Source: Heyndrickxia sporothermodurans
GTDB taxonomy: Bacteria > Bacillota > Bacilli > Bacillales > Bacillaceae_C
Length of the DNA: 64,000 bases
Assembly (NCBI GenBank): GCA_018333075.1
Contig: BORH01000002.1
Span: 248,001 to 312,000 of the forward strand
Direction of reading: 5' to 3'
Below the pieces are notes generated by a model, which made no database searches, was not told the DNA's origin, and saw nothing but the letters and a program-made list of their open reading frames with translations. Positions 9,380 to 18,233 of the stretch are shown one piece after another. How positions within the stretch are numbered: the stretch's first letter is position 1; each line of letters opens with the position of its first letter. Both the position numbers and the translations under genes were made by a program.

Positions 9380-10049
9380 CAATTTACCTCCATAGAAAAA
9401 TCTGCTTATATACGATCAATATTATGTTTACTTTAATCAAATTATTTCCACATATTAGTAACGAAGGGCAACTAGTCCCATCTTGTTTTCATTGACCCAG
9501 TTAAAATCATACTTTGTTGTTCATGAAAATCTTAAATTCAAATTCACTCATCACCTATTAATCCCTTTTTTTCAAATATAACTGTATTATTCTATTATCA
9601 ATGTATAAAACATTTTTTTCATAGTCATCGCCTCCAAAACATAAGTGATTTCATTGGGAAAAATATAAAGCTATTGAACCGCGGACAAAAATCTGCTGCC
9701 CACTATAATCCTCGCAGATGGAAACAATCTCAGCTCACCAAAACCAAGGTATCTAACAATAAATAATCCATCCGTAGCTTAGTATCTAAACCCCTGATGT
9801 TGTTGTATTTATGTTTTTTCGCCAACCTTTATATACAATTCAGTTGCGGAATCACCATTATTAATATATGTACTTTTTTGGATAATGACATAGGAAAAAC
9901 GATACTAGCGTTTGGATTTTTTGTAAAATTAGACCTATTCAAATTGTTTGTAAATTGAGGTATAGTATGAAGTCGTAAGCTACAGTTATCATCATAAATT
10001 TCATGTAAATCATAACGGAATGAAAAATACTGCATCGGAGTGGTGCAAT
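9380..10049. other. intergenic region upstream of the PrsW-toxin gene
   Basis: No gene is supported in these 670 bases. A likely sigma-A promoter for the toxin gene lies at 9938-9966: TTCAAA, 17 bases, TATAGT. The rest is AT-rich with no repeat that I recognise. Confidence 0.5.
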
Positions 10050-12200
10050 ATGAAGAGTCAGGTTGAAAAATTTAGAGTGCGTTTAAGGAAGAAGCTCGAG
10101 TCTATCTTTTATTTTTGGAATAATTGGATTCAGAACCATTCATTCATTTTACGGGTCTTTACAATTTTTTCTTGGATATCTCTAAGTGCCTTCATACTAA
10201 GCTTAATTTTTATAGCAGACTCCCGAAAAATGTTCGTTCAGTTTTTGTGGTCATTTTACGTCATCTTGCAATTTTGGCTGTTATGTCGTAGTAAAACTTT
10301 TTCATGGAAGAAGTACACCTTTTTCTTTATTACGGGTGCATGGTTAATCGTTCCGTTGAATTCTTTTATCGTCAGTTCCATTACGGCTATTTTCGGTGGA
10401 AGGGAACAAGACGTATGGAGTCAAGCATTTTTAACCCCGATTGCTGAAGAATTGCTAAAACTAATCCCATTAGGAGTTTATCTATTTTTGTCACGACGTG
10501 CTTCCACATTAAGTTTAAGCGACTATGCCCTTATTGGTGCAGCAACGGGAGCTGGTTTTCAATTTTTGGAGGAAACTACTCGTCGATTGGTTTCTGGAGG
10601 TATTTTTGATTATGGAGTGTCATTATTTGAAGGGAAAGTAATCCATTGGGATATATTCGCACTATTTCCCGGTTACTTTGAGGATGGTTTATTACCTGAC
10701 AAAATGACAGCCGGACATCCGTTACTTACCGCTATGGTAGCATTAGGATTCGGGCTAGCAACGAGATTTAAAAGTAAATTAATGCGATCTAGTTATATTT
10801 TTCCTGTTATCCTTTTGGTTTGGGCCATTTTTGATCACGCAATATGGAATGCTGGTTACCGGGCTCCTAGCTGGTTAACCGGAATTCATGATTTATTAGG
10901 AAGCGGCTATGCCGCAAAACCGGTATTTTTAATTATGCTTGGTGCAGCGTTAATCATTGATTATTGGGAATTGAACCGAGTAAGAGAGAAGATTCCCTTG
11001 ATAGACGGGGAAACCATTATCAATCCTGTTTCTGAATGGTGGAATCTATTCAAATCTGTTTTTGAGGAAAGGCAGCGTTTTGGATACTTGCTACTATTTT
11101 ATCGAGAACGGAGAGAATTAGGATTTACATTATTACACGGTAAAACAGAGGCCAAGGAGCTTTTACCAGGCTTAGAAGCAAATATTATGAAATACTACAA
11201 AGTTTTAATCGTTTTGTTTGTAGCAATATTCACAGCTATGTTTTTAACTGATTGGGGAGCTACAGCCAATGGACCTGAGACTTGTTTTGCCTGTTTATTT
11301 GATAATCTGCAAAATTGGTGGAATGGTTTATCTACTTTGGAAAAAGGTTTGATTATACTTGGAGCATTTGCTTTAACATTCCCGTTATTAGGATTCTGGT
11401 CGGCAATAGGTGCTGTATCGACTGGAATCGGATTTGTCGAAAGCGGTAGACAGATTGCAGACATCATCCGAAATCCTAAAAAATTACTATCGCCAGAAAC
11501 GGTTCTTTCATTGGCAATTAGTTCACTGTTAAAACGAATTCCTTTTGGGAAAGCCATTTTAAAACTAGGCGACTCGGTTTCAGCGAAAATAATACCTTTT
11601 ATAAAAAAAATCTTGAAATCGTTCACTAGAAAAAAAAGTAATAAAAACAAACACCACGACTCGAATTCCTCAGGAAAAAAAGCACACCAGGAAGAAGTTA
11701 AGAAGGATAATAATAAAGAAGATTCAAAAGAATCAAAGCAACCGAATAAAAATGTTACTTTTAAACCAGGATATGATGAACATTTAGTGAAAGTAATAGA
11801 TATTGTTAGAAAAAAAGGCAAGGGCGTAGTTGGAGGACATAATCTCAAAAATTTCGAAAAGGCATTTAAAGAGAAAGGCTGGAATTTAGAGGAATGTATC
11901 ATTTCAAAAAAGAAGCATCCATCCATTGAAGGCGTGTATGAAATAGAATATGGCTTACCTAAACTAGACATGGAAGGAAAGTTAATACCTGGAGAGCTTA
12001 AGAATGTTTCCCATCCAAAAACAGTTTACGATCCTAACATCATATCAGACGAACAGATGATAAAATGGGGAGAAGAAGCTATGAAAAATGGAAAAGTCGT
12101 TGGGAGAGAGAGAATAGGAGTTTCCTCTAACGGACTCCAATTTAGAGGCTTTATTGATGACTCAGGTGAAATAACAAACTTCTTCCCAACACTAGATTAA
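10050..12200 (+). CDS. PrsW-family intramembrane protease fused to a C-terminal nuclease-toxin-like domain
   Basis: The first 300 residues form a multi-pass PrsW-type glutamic protease. Its motifs are intact: PIAEELLKLIPL (EExxK), GAATGAGFQFLEE, AGHPLLTAMVALG and DHAIWN. Two more hydrophobic stretches follow, one Gly/Ala-rich (about 11200-11470), then a long Lys/Ser/Asn linker. The last 145 residues (from about 11763) form a soluble domain with VVGGHN, KKHPSIEGVYEI, HPKTVYDP and a terminal TNFFP. This resembles EndoU/CdiA-type polymorphic-toxin nucleases, with His, His and Lys as possible catalytic residues. An acidic probable immunity gene follows after 22 bases. The start is chosen at ATG 10050 (GGAG, 9 bases); ATG 10020 is possible. 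The protease part is firm, the EndoU assignment less so. Confidence 0.72.
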   Translation: MKSQVEKFRVRLRKKLESIFYFWNNWIQNHSFILRVFTIFSWISLSAFILSLIFIADSRKMFVQFLWSFYVILQFWLLCRSKTFSWKKYTFFFITGAWLIVPLNSFIVSSITAIFGGREQDVWSQAFLTPIAEELLKLIPLGVYLFLSRRASTLSLSDYALIGAATGAGFQFLEETTRRLVSGGIFDYGVSLFEGKVIHWDIFALFPGYFEDGLLPDKMTAGHPLLTAMVALGFGLATRFKSKLMRSSYIFPVILLVWAIFDHAIWNAGYRAPSWLTGIHDLLGSGYAAKPVFLIMLGAALIIDYWELNRVREKIPLIDGETIINPVSEWWNLFKSVFEERQRFGYLLLFYRERRELGFTLLHGKTEAKELLPGLEANIMKYYKVLIVLFVAIFTAMFLTDWGATANGPETCFACLFDNLQNWWNGLSTLEKGLIILGAFALTFPLLGFWSAIGAVSTGIGFVESGRQIADIIRNPKKLLSPETVLSLAISSLLKRIPFGKAILKLGDSVSAKIIPFIKKILKSFTRKKSNKNKHHDSNSSGKKAHQEEVKKDNNKEDSKESKQPNKNVTFKPGYDEHLVKVIDIVRKKGKGVVGGHNLKNFEKAFKEKGWNLEECIISKKKHPSIEGVYEIEYGLPKLDMEGKLIPGELKNVSHPKTVYDPNIISDEQMIKWGEEAMKNGKVVGRERIGVSSNGLQFRGFIDDSGEITNFFPTLD

Positions 12201-12222
12201 TGATTAAGGAGCTGGATGTATC

Positions 12223-12579
12223 GTGGAAGATAAAAGAAGAGAATTGATAAGATACTTCTATCACCATATGGGAGACGGTAAATTTTTAAGAATTTTAAGA
12301 AGCTATGCGAATGGTGAAGGATACGGTACTGAGTATGCGAGGTTTGTGTTTGCTGACTATTATGAAAAGTGGGAAGAAGATTATTTTGGTAAAGAAGGAA
12401 TAGCCTATTACTTTGATCGCCCTGCAGTAGAGGAAGACGAAGAAATTATTTTAGATTATCCGACGTTTTATAAATATCTTAGAGAAGACTGTGCTAGGTA
12501 TCTAGAACAGTTTCCCGAAGATAAATCAGAAGTAGAAGAACAATTAAAAAGGATTAGAGAAAGATTTAATATACAATAA
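12223..12579 (+). CDS. CdiI-type immunity protein for the upstream toxin domain
   Basis: A small acidic cytosolic protein (118 residues) starts at GTG behind AAGGAG, 22 bases after the toxin gene and surely co-transcribed. Features such as KFLRILRSYANGEGYGTEYA, EEIILDYPTFYKYLRED and ARYLEQFPEDKSEVEE match what I recall of the CdiI family of ribonuclease-toxin immunity proteins. The gene partner and the high Asp/Glu content support a role in binding and blocking the toxin domain. The family assignment is from memory and not tested. Confidence 0.65.
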   Translation: MEDKRRELIRYFYHHMGDGKFLRILRSYANGEGYGTEYARFVFADYYEKWEEDYFGKEGIAYYFDRPAVEEDEEIILDYPTFYKYLREDCARYLEQFPEDKSEVEEQLKRIRERFNIQ

Positions 12580-12744
12580 CCTTGATTTGCTTTTATGCTT
12601 TCAAATGCATTATATTCAACGAACGAAAGCTTTTTTATTCTGAAATACCCCAGCTACTTTGACTTATTGAGCCCGGATTTAAAAAACAAAGCATTGCTGA
12701 AGCTATAATTCAACCATATCTTTACCAAAAGCAGAAAATCGTTA

Positions 12745-12780
12745 AAAGCCTTATTGCTGAACATTACAGAATAAGGCTTT
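12745..12780 (-). terminator. terminator of the SDR gene
   Basis: AAAGCCTTATT and AATAAGGCTTT form a perfect 11-bp stem, with an extra CTG/CAG inside, 23 bases beyond the SDR stop. On the minus strand TTTTAAC follows. It may also stop transcripts arriving from the immunity gene. Confidence 0.7.
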
Positions 12781-12802
12781 AATTTCTATAATTTGATTAA
12801 CA

Positions 12803-13564
12803 TTAAAAATTCATTCTCGATTGTCCACCATCTACATTAATACTCGCTCCTACAACCCACGATGCTTTTTCAGAAGCAAGGAAAGCAGTGACATTCGCAA
12901 TTTCTTCAGGAGTACCGAAACGGCCAGCAGGTATTTCATTTTCAACAAATTGTTTGATCCCTTCAGGATTCTCTTCCAGGCGTCTTTTCCAATTTCCCGT
13001 TTCGTGAAGGATGCTTCCAGGAGCAATACTATTAACACGAATTCCATATGAAATCGCTTCATCAGCTAATGATTTTGTAAAGCTAATTAAAGCAGCCTTC
13101 GCGTTATTATATGTTACTTTCCCTCCGCTTTCTCTTCCAAATACAGAAGTTATATTAATAATGGAGCCGCTAAGTAATTTTTTCATATGCTCAACAGCCA
13201 ATTTACTTAAATGGACAGCAGAAAAATAGTTCAATTCTAATGCTTCATAAAAGAGATCCATCTCAGTTGTCATAGCAGTCTCTCCATTGCTACCGCCAGC
13301 ATTATTAATGAGAACATCTATTTTTCCATATTTATCTATGAAATTTTGTATTAGATTTTCACGCTCAACCACATTTAATATATCCGCTTGAAAAATAGAA
13401 ACATTGCCGCCTAACTCCTCCTTCGCGTTTTCTAACGAATCTAAATTACGAGCAACGATTGAAACATTTGCTCCCTCTGATACAAAGACCTTTGCGATAG
13501 CTTTACCAATCCCTTTCGATCCACCAGTAATTAAAATATTTTTTCCTTGTAATTGTAAATCCAT
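12803..13564 (-). CDS. short-chain dehydrogenase/reductase (SDR), substrate unknown
   Basis: This 253-residue classical SDR has the cofactor motif TGGSKGIG near residue 13, NNAG near 90, the catalytic Ser in INITSVFGRES and YNNAK (Tyr-x3-Lys). The C-terminus ASINVDGGQSR is usual for 3-oxoacyl-ACP reductase-like SDRs. Nothing in the sequence or neighbours reveals the substrate. The start ATG at 13564 is preceded by an AAGGAG-type site. It is a single gene with its own terminator. Confidence 0.82.
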   Translation of the reverse strand: MDLQLQGKNILITGGSKGIGKAIAKVFVSEGANVSIVARNLDSLENAKEELGGNVSIFQADILNVVERENLIQNFIDKYGKIDVLINNAGGSNGETAMTTEMDLFYEALELNYFSAVHLSKLAVEHMKKLLSGSIINITSVFGRESGGKVTYNNAKAALISFTKSLADEAISYGIRVNSIAPGSILHETGNWKRRLEENPEGIKQFVENEIPAGRFGTPEEIANVTAFLASEKASWVVGASINVDGGQSRMNF

Positions 13565-13720
13565 ATTTCAACTCACTCCTTGTAACTTTTTTCTATTTTG
13601 GCTTACTAAACTGACATTTCAAGCTTACTAAATTTATCAAAACATAGTATATTAAAAATTGATTTCTAAAAAAAGTATGTATTTGAGAAAATAAGAAGTT
13701 CTTTTGTTAAAAAATATAAA

Positions 13721-13749
13721 TTGACATGCGTCCACTACATTTACATAAT
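13721..13749 (+). promoter_or_regulatory. sigma-A promoter upstream of rlmD
   Basis: TTGACA (13721-13726), a 17-base spacer and CATAAT (13744-13749) make one of the best vegetative promoters in the window. It drives a 28-codon ORF and probably rlmD. Confidence 0.75.
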
Positions 13750-13768
13750 AGGTTGGGAGAAGACGTTC

Positions 13769-13855
13769 ATGAAAGTTTTTATTATTTTATCATACTTTCT
13801 CATGTTCAGCGCAAGCTACTCGTTGTTTTGCAGTTACTACAAGATTAGAGATTGA
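13769..13855 (+). CDS. candidate 28-residue membrane peptide
   Basis: An ATG lies 20 bases after a strong promoter and opens a 28-codon frame, MKVFIILSYFLMFSASYSLF then CSYYKIRD. The peptide has one hydrophobic segment and a charged tail, as many small membrane proteins do. The ribosome site is modest (GGGAG). It could equally be a leader for the rRNA methyltransferase gene about 100 bases downstream. I know no homologue. Confidence 0.35.
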   Translation: MKVFIILSYFLMFSASYSLFCSYYKIRD

Positions 13856-13952
13856 GGAAAAGTAAATAAATAATAGAATAATAGAGATCTATTCAATTTA
13901 TGACTTTATCAGATAAAGTTCTTAATAATACTCTATTAAGGAGGAACAACTA

Positions 13953-15347
13953 TTGACTAATACACAAGGCGAAACTATAGTTACTGAAATACTTCAATTA
14001 GATGAAAAAGGTTCAGGACAAGCAGTGGTTTGGCGTAAAAATGAACTAGGAAATCCAAAAAAATTAAAGCTCACTATCCCGCAAACACTTCCTGGAGAAA
14101 AGGTACGGGTGACCGTCGATCAACCAGATAGAAAAAGACGTAAAGCAATGCCAGATGAAATTTTAGAAGCGCATCCAAATAGAATAGAACCATCATGTCA
14201 ACATTTTGAACGATGCGGAGGATGTGTTTGGCAGCATTGGCAATACTCAGAACAACTGAAACAAAAAACAGATCATGTTAAACAGGCAATTAAAATGCAA
14301 GGATTTGATCCAAACCTTGTTAATGAAGCAATTGGAATGGATGAACCATGGCATTATCGCAACAAAATGGAGTTTACCTTTGCAAAGGATGGATCACTGG
14401 GATTGCATGAACAAGGAAATTTTCGAAGCATCATTTCCCTTGAAACATGTCTAATTGCTGGAAAAGAAATGGTGGAAGCAGCAATTGAAGTAGCTGACTG
14501 GGCGACAAACCATCAATTACAAGGCTATGATAAAGATACCCACGAAGGCTTACTTCGTCACTTGATGGTTCGGCAATCTTTTGCTACAGGTGAAATGATG
14601 CTTGCTCTTTTTGCCACTGAAGCACCAGTAGCCCACCTTGAAAAAGCGGTTAACGATTTGGTAGAAAGAGTTGAACATAAATTTCCTCAAGTAAAAAGCT
14701 TATTATGGCTTGAAAATACTCAATGGGCTGACCGAACTCAATCAGAAAAAAATCATGTATTAGCAGGACGCGATTTTATATATGATGAAATGGCCGGATA
14801 TCGCTATCGCCTTTGGTTTGATACCTTCTTTCAAACAAATCCAACTCAAGCGAAGAAGTTAGTTGATATCGCTTTAGAAATGGGACAACCGAAGAAAACG
14901 GAGAAAATGATTGACCTTTTTTGTGGTGTAGGTACATTTTCACTGCCGTTTGCTAGTCAAGTAGACAAGCTTGCAGGTATTGAAATTGTGGAAACATCTA
15001 TAGAATCTGCAAAACGAAATGCACATGATAATGGAATCTCGAACACTTATTTCCTAGCAAAAGATGCGAGAAAAGGAATTGACCAAGTACTTGAAAGCTT
15101 TGGTACTCCAGAATTATTATTGCTTGATCCCCCACGATCAGGTGCTGGTGGAAAAGTAATGCGTAGAATTGGTCGTACTCAACCCGAACGAATTGTCTAT
15201 GTATCTTGCAATCCAAACACTTTTGCTACAGATATTAAAGAGCTTGAACCATTTGGATATACCCTTCAAGCGGTTCAACCAGTTGATTTATTTCCTCATA
15301 CAGTACATGTAGAATGCTGTGCTTTACTCGTAAGAAATAACGATTAA
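13953..15347 (+). CDS. rlmD: 23S rRNA (uracil-C5)-methyltransferase RlmD/RlmCD family
   Basis: This 464-residue SAM-dependent enzyme methylates uracils of 23S rRNA (U747/U1939 in the Bacillus RlmCD type). An N-terminal TRAM-like beta domain is followed by an iron-sulfur site: Cys82, Cys88, Cys91 and Cys166. The SAM motif is DLFCGVGTFSLPFA near residue 321. DPPRSG near 392 and the catalytic Cys419 in YVSCNPNTF complete the active site. Translation starts at TTG 13953 behind AAGGAGG. Which of the Bacillus paralogues (YefA or YfjO) it matches cannot be told by eye. It ends at a strong hairpin terminator. Confidence 0.9.
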   Translation: MTNTQGETIVTEILQLDEKGSGQAVVWRKNELGNPKKLKLTIPQTLPGEKVRVTVDQPDRKRRKAMPDEILEAHPNRIEPSCQHFERCGGCVWQHWQYSEQLKQKTDHVKQAIKMQGFDPNLVNEAIGMDEPWHYRNKMEFTFAKDGSLGLHEQGNFRSIISLETCLIAGKEMVEAAIEVADWATNHQLQGYDKDTHEGLLRHLMVRQSFATGEMMLALFATEAPVAHLEKAVNDLVERVEHKFPQVKSLLWLENTQWADRTQSEKNHVLAGRDFIYDEMAGYRYRLWFDTFFQTNPTQAKKLVDIALEMGQPKKTEKMIDLFCGVGTFSLPFASQVDKLAGIEIVETSIESAKRNAHDNGISNTYFLAKDARKGIDQVLESFGTPELLLLDPPRSGAGGKVMRRIGRTQPERIVYVSCNPNTFATDIKELEPFGYTLQAVQPVDLFPHTVHVECCALLVRNND

Positions 15348-15364
15348 TACATCATAAACAATGT

Positions 15365-15411
15365 AGGAGAATGCTAATTTAATGGTAAAAATCCATTAAT
15401 TGGCATACTCC
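15365..15411 (+). terminator. terminator of rlmD
   Basis: A long stem (ATGCTAATTTAATGG against CCATTAATTGGCAT, few mismatches) with GGAG/CTCC at its base lies 18 bases after the stop, followed by an AT-rich run. Confidence 0.7.
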
Positions 15412-15687
15412 ATTATTTATTTATAAGATTACTTTAAAATCGCCTCCCCCTACATTAGCTCAAAAGCACCTATCAACAAATATTTTTAACCTTTTCCAAG
15501 TTAGATTTTACCTATCACAATTAAAATTGTAAGTAATTGCAACGAACTTTACTATAGTAGTTGGAATGAAAGTAAAAAATACTTCGTAGTTCTCAATCAA
15601 AATCTTTCTCCAAACCTCCCTCCCCTTCAAAATTTTTTAAAATTAAACTTTTCTAAATTTTACCTTTATGTTACTATATATCTAATT
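15412..15687. other. intergenic, no gene seen
   Basis: AT-rich spacer between rlmD and the PadR operon. No ORF with a ribosome site was found; the PadR promoter should lie near its right end. Confidence 0.5.
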
Positions 15688-15707
15688 GATATATATCAAA
15701 AAGATAT
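15688..15707 (+). promoter_or_regulatory. probable PadR autoregulatory operator
   Basis: GATATATATC (15688-15697) is a perfect palindrome and overlaps a second dyad ATATC-AAAAA-GATAT (15693-15707), 13 bases before the padR start. Its place between promoter and ribosome site suits autorepression by the PadR-type product. The operator is inferred, not matched to a known site. Confidence 0.4.
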
Positions 15708-15720
15708 AGCGGGTGATTTC

Positions 15721-16284
15721 ATGACAGCAATTAATCATACAAAATATGCGATTCTTGGTTTACTCATTACTGGATGTCGTTCTGGATACTCCATTAAACA
15801 ACTAATTGATAAAAGTCTTAACCATTTTTGGAAGGTAAGCTATGGACAAATTTATCCTACCTTGAAACAGTTAGTAGATGAAGGATACGCTACAGTTAAA
15901 CAGACTCCTCAAGATGGGAAACCAGATAAAAAGGAATACGAAATCACACAAGAAGGGAAACTCGCTCTTCAAGACTGGCTACAAGCACCAGTGAAAGATA
16001 TTCCTACTGAAAAAAATGAATTATTATTAAAATTATTTTTCGGAACTGAACAAACGAATTCCGTGATTCTGAATCAATTAGCTCAATACTTAAAAAAACT
16101 GAAGGAACGGTATACCACTTATTTATCAATTGAACAAATGATTACCGAAAACTTATTAGCGCATTCAGGTTCTACATTTTGGATAATTACATTAGATTAT
16201 GGTAAACGAACGACTCAAGCAGCAATCGACTGGTGTGAAGTTACAATAGAAAAATTAAAAAATGTACAGGAGGAAAAGGAATGA
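15721..16284 (+). CDS. PadR-family transcriptional regulator
   Basis: The N-terminal winged helix is typical of PadR (YAILGLLITGCRSGYSIKQL, GQIYPTLKQLVDEGYATVK, then KKEYEITQEGK), followed by a C-terminal helical dimerisation domain. It is 187 residues long, normal for the two-domain subfamily. It overlaps the next gene by four bases (ATGA), so the two are translationally coupled. It probably represses its own operon through the dyads just upstream. The inducer is unknown. Confidence 0.85.
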   Translation: MTAINHTKYAILGLLITGCRSGYSIKQLIDKSLNHFWKVSYGQIYPTLKQLVDEGYATVKQTPQDGKPDKKEYEITQEGKLALQDWLQAPVKDIPTEKNELLLKLFFGTEQTNSVILNQLAQYLKKLKERYTTYLSIEQMITENLLAHSGSTFWIITLDYGKRTTQAAIDWCEVTIEKLKNVQEEKE

Positions 16285-16751
16285 AGAAAATATTTAAAGG
16301 TCGTTACACATCTGTACAAGAAGATGATATTGTCGTGTTCATTATTGGAATGCGCATAAATAAATGGTGGGCAATTCATAAATGGCTTCCAGTATTTAAA
16401 ACAATGCCTCCTATGATTCGCGAGCTATATACAAATAAGGAAACTCTTGGATTTTTATCTATGGAAACATATTTTGGATTGCGAACGACATTAATGCTTC
16501 AATATTGGCGATCAACAGATGACCTACTTTCCTATGCCAAAGACCAAAAACACCTTACAGCATGGAAAAATTTCAATAAAAAGGTTGGAAATAATGGTGC
16601 TGCTGGCATCTATCATGAAACATATATTGTTCCAAAAGGAAGTTATGAAAGCGTATATGGAAATATGCCCCTTTATGGACTTGCTGGAGCACTTGGTAAT
16701 AAACCGATAACACCAGTAATAAATTCAGCCCGTAAACGTCTCAAAGCTTAA
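16281..16751 (+). CDS. DUF4188 protein (dimeric ferredoxin-like fold, monooxygenase-related)
   Basis: The 156-residue protein matches the DUF4188 family as I know it: KGRYTSVQEDDIVVFIIGMR at the start, MLQYWRSTDDLLSYA and HETYIVPKGSYESVYGNMPLYGLA. Members are thought to adopt an antibiotic-biosynthesis-monooxygenase-like alpha/beta barrel, but the reaction is not established. Coupling to a PadR regulator suggests a stress or xenobiotic response. It ends at a clear terminator. Confidence 0.75.
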   Translation: MKKIFKGRYTSVQEDDIVVFIIGMRINKWWAIHKWLPVFKTMPPMIRELYTNKETLGFLSMETYFGLRTTLMLQYWRSTDDLLSYAKDQKHLTAWKNFNKKVGNNGAAGIYHETYIVPKGSYESVYGNMPLYGLAGALGNKPITPVINSARKRLKA

Positions 16752-16756
16752 GCCTT

Positions 16757-16791
16757 AAACCCCATTGATATGAACTATCCAATGGGGTTTT
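16757..16791 (+). terminator. terminator of the PadR operon
   Basis: AAACCCCATTG and CAATGGGGTTT form an 11-bp stem followed by TTTT, six bases after the stop codon. Confidence 0.85.
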
Positions 16792-16951
16792 GCAAATATT
16801 TATTAGAACATTTAATGCTATAATTTATTTTGGGCTGCTTTCTTTTCATACAGTCAACTTAACAGGGATATATTCAAAATTGGAGTTGTATTTTTTATGA
16901 GGAAGCTTTTACAGAGCAAAGTATGGATAAATGACGCTTACTTTCATGCTC

Positions 16952-17338
16952 TTATTGTTCCAGGCTGTACGAGCAAGTTAAAAGCTGTGATTTCCATTTG
17001 TATTGAACCGATAAATCGTTCTTATTTCGACTAATACTCATGGTAAAGGGATCAGTTTTTGGTTCATTAAACATAATTTTGAGCTGATCATCTTGCCGCA
17101 CGTATACTCCAAACCATACTTGGAAGCTTTCATAGGTGTCATCGGCGTCCGTTCGTTCATAAACCGAGATCGGTTTCGGATCCCCAGTCTCCAGAAATGA
17201 CATTCTTGTAAAACAACCGGAAGTTTCGGAATCAGTGGTAAGTTTCCATTTCCCTTCAAGTTGCACATTCTTTCCACTACACCCTGCTAGCAATAGAATT
17301 ATTACTGAAAACATAAATAGTACCACGGTTTGTTTCAT
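16952..17338 (-). CDS. small lipoprotein of unknown function
   Basis: The 128-residue product starts with a signal peptide ending in LLAGC (Cys20), so it is exported and lipidated. The mature part (LEGKWKLTTDSETSGCF, then mostly beta-forming sequence ending LLTCSYSLEQ) looks like a small beta-barrel or lipocalin-like domain. Two later cysteines could pair. A strong GGGAGGG precedes ATG 17338. I do not recognise a family and the neighbours give no hint. Confidence 0.6.
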   Translation of the reverse strand: MKQTVVLFMFSVIILLLAGCSGKNVQLEGKWKLTTDSETSGCFTRMSFLETGDPKPISVYERTDADDTYESFQVWFGVYVRQDDQLKIMFNEPKTDPFTMSISRNKNDLSVQYKWKSQLLTCSYSLEQ

Positions 17339-18233
17339 TATACTTCCCTCCCATTTATAGTATCAGATAAACAGACGAAAAACGAAGGCAATAAAAAAAA
17401 CAAGAAAAAAATGTATAAATAGTTAAAACAGAAGAATGTTTTTGGACCAAATTTATAAAAAATTCATAAGTGGACTCTAATGTTTTCGATTCTTCTCCTC
17501 ATACTTCTTCACTCGTTTTATAAGTTTCGTAAATAAATTATTTAGATTCATAGTCAAATGATTTTTCCAAAATCTTCTGTTTTATGGTTTCATACTATAC
17601 CCTATAAAAATAGTCTTTGAAATAGGTCGAATTTTACAAATTTAAATTAAGACCTAGGTAGGAGCATACCTTTAGTGCAACTCAAAATTGAAAGTTTATA
17701 CGTATTTCAGGATACCTTTAAATTTACTACGATGTACCTTGTAGGAAATGGATAGGAAAAATTGTACTCCCTATTCCCAAAACGTAATCTTGCCGTATTT
17801 TGGCAGTTCTGAATGACCTTTCCTCGCTACCAATTCTAAAACTTCAACTCTACAAATTTATTTGAAACAATGTTTCCACAAATATTCTAAGTGGAAAATT
17901 ATAAGGAAATATGTCTCTTAATAGACTTGTACAGATGAACTTGGAAATTAGCCGAGAACGCCTCAAAAGCATAAAAGGAAGCCCCATTGAAAAGGAATCA
18001 ATGGGGCTTTTTTCATTAACTGATTTTAAATGCATAAAAAAACTGCTGGAGAATTGAATCACAAAAAAGCGAACACACGTTCTCATTATGAAACATTCAA
18101 AGTAAGCAGGTAGTATCCTAAATATTCATATTATTATTATAAAACAAAATTATTTATAAGTCTATATTTAAGTTTTTCGATACTTTATGATATGAATACC
18201 CGGCCGGGAACTATTTTATAAGGAGGGTTATTT
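17339..18233. other. long intergenic region with a strong terminator
   Basis: No gene is supported over about 890 bases. A perfect terminator (AAGCCCCATTGA/TCAATGGGGCTT then TTTTTT) sits at 17979-18014 on the plus strand, close kin to the one at 16757. Something upstream may be or have been transcribed. A short frame from ATG 17911 runs through this hairpin and is not credible as a gene. The stretch 17640-17960 may be a decayed gene or an RNA, but I cannot identify it. Confidence 0.5.
18199..18208. promoter_or_regulatory. GC palindrome before the MFS gene
   Basis: CCCGGCCGGG is a perfect 10-bp palindrome in very AT-rich DNA, 26 bases before the start of the transporter gene. It could be an operator or an mRNA hairpin. 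No regulator is assigned. Confidence 0.3.

Noticed and set aside
11195-11971. 258-codon minus-strand frame inside the PrsW-toxin gene
   Set aside because: Antisense shadow of a gene with clear motifs; no ribosome site and no recognisable domain.
17479-17553. 24-codon minus-strand frame MNLNNLFTKLIKRVKKYEEK
   Set aside because: Basic and helical, but no convincing ribosome site or promoter; too short to support.
17911-18057. Short plus-strand frame starting MSLNRLVQMNLEISRERL
   Set aside because: It has a fair ribosome site, but it runs through a perfect terminator hairpin, so a stable message is unlikely.
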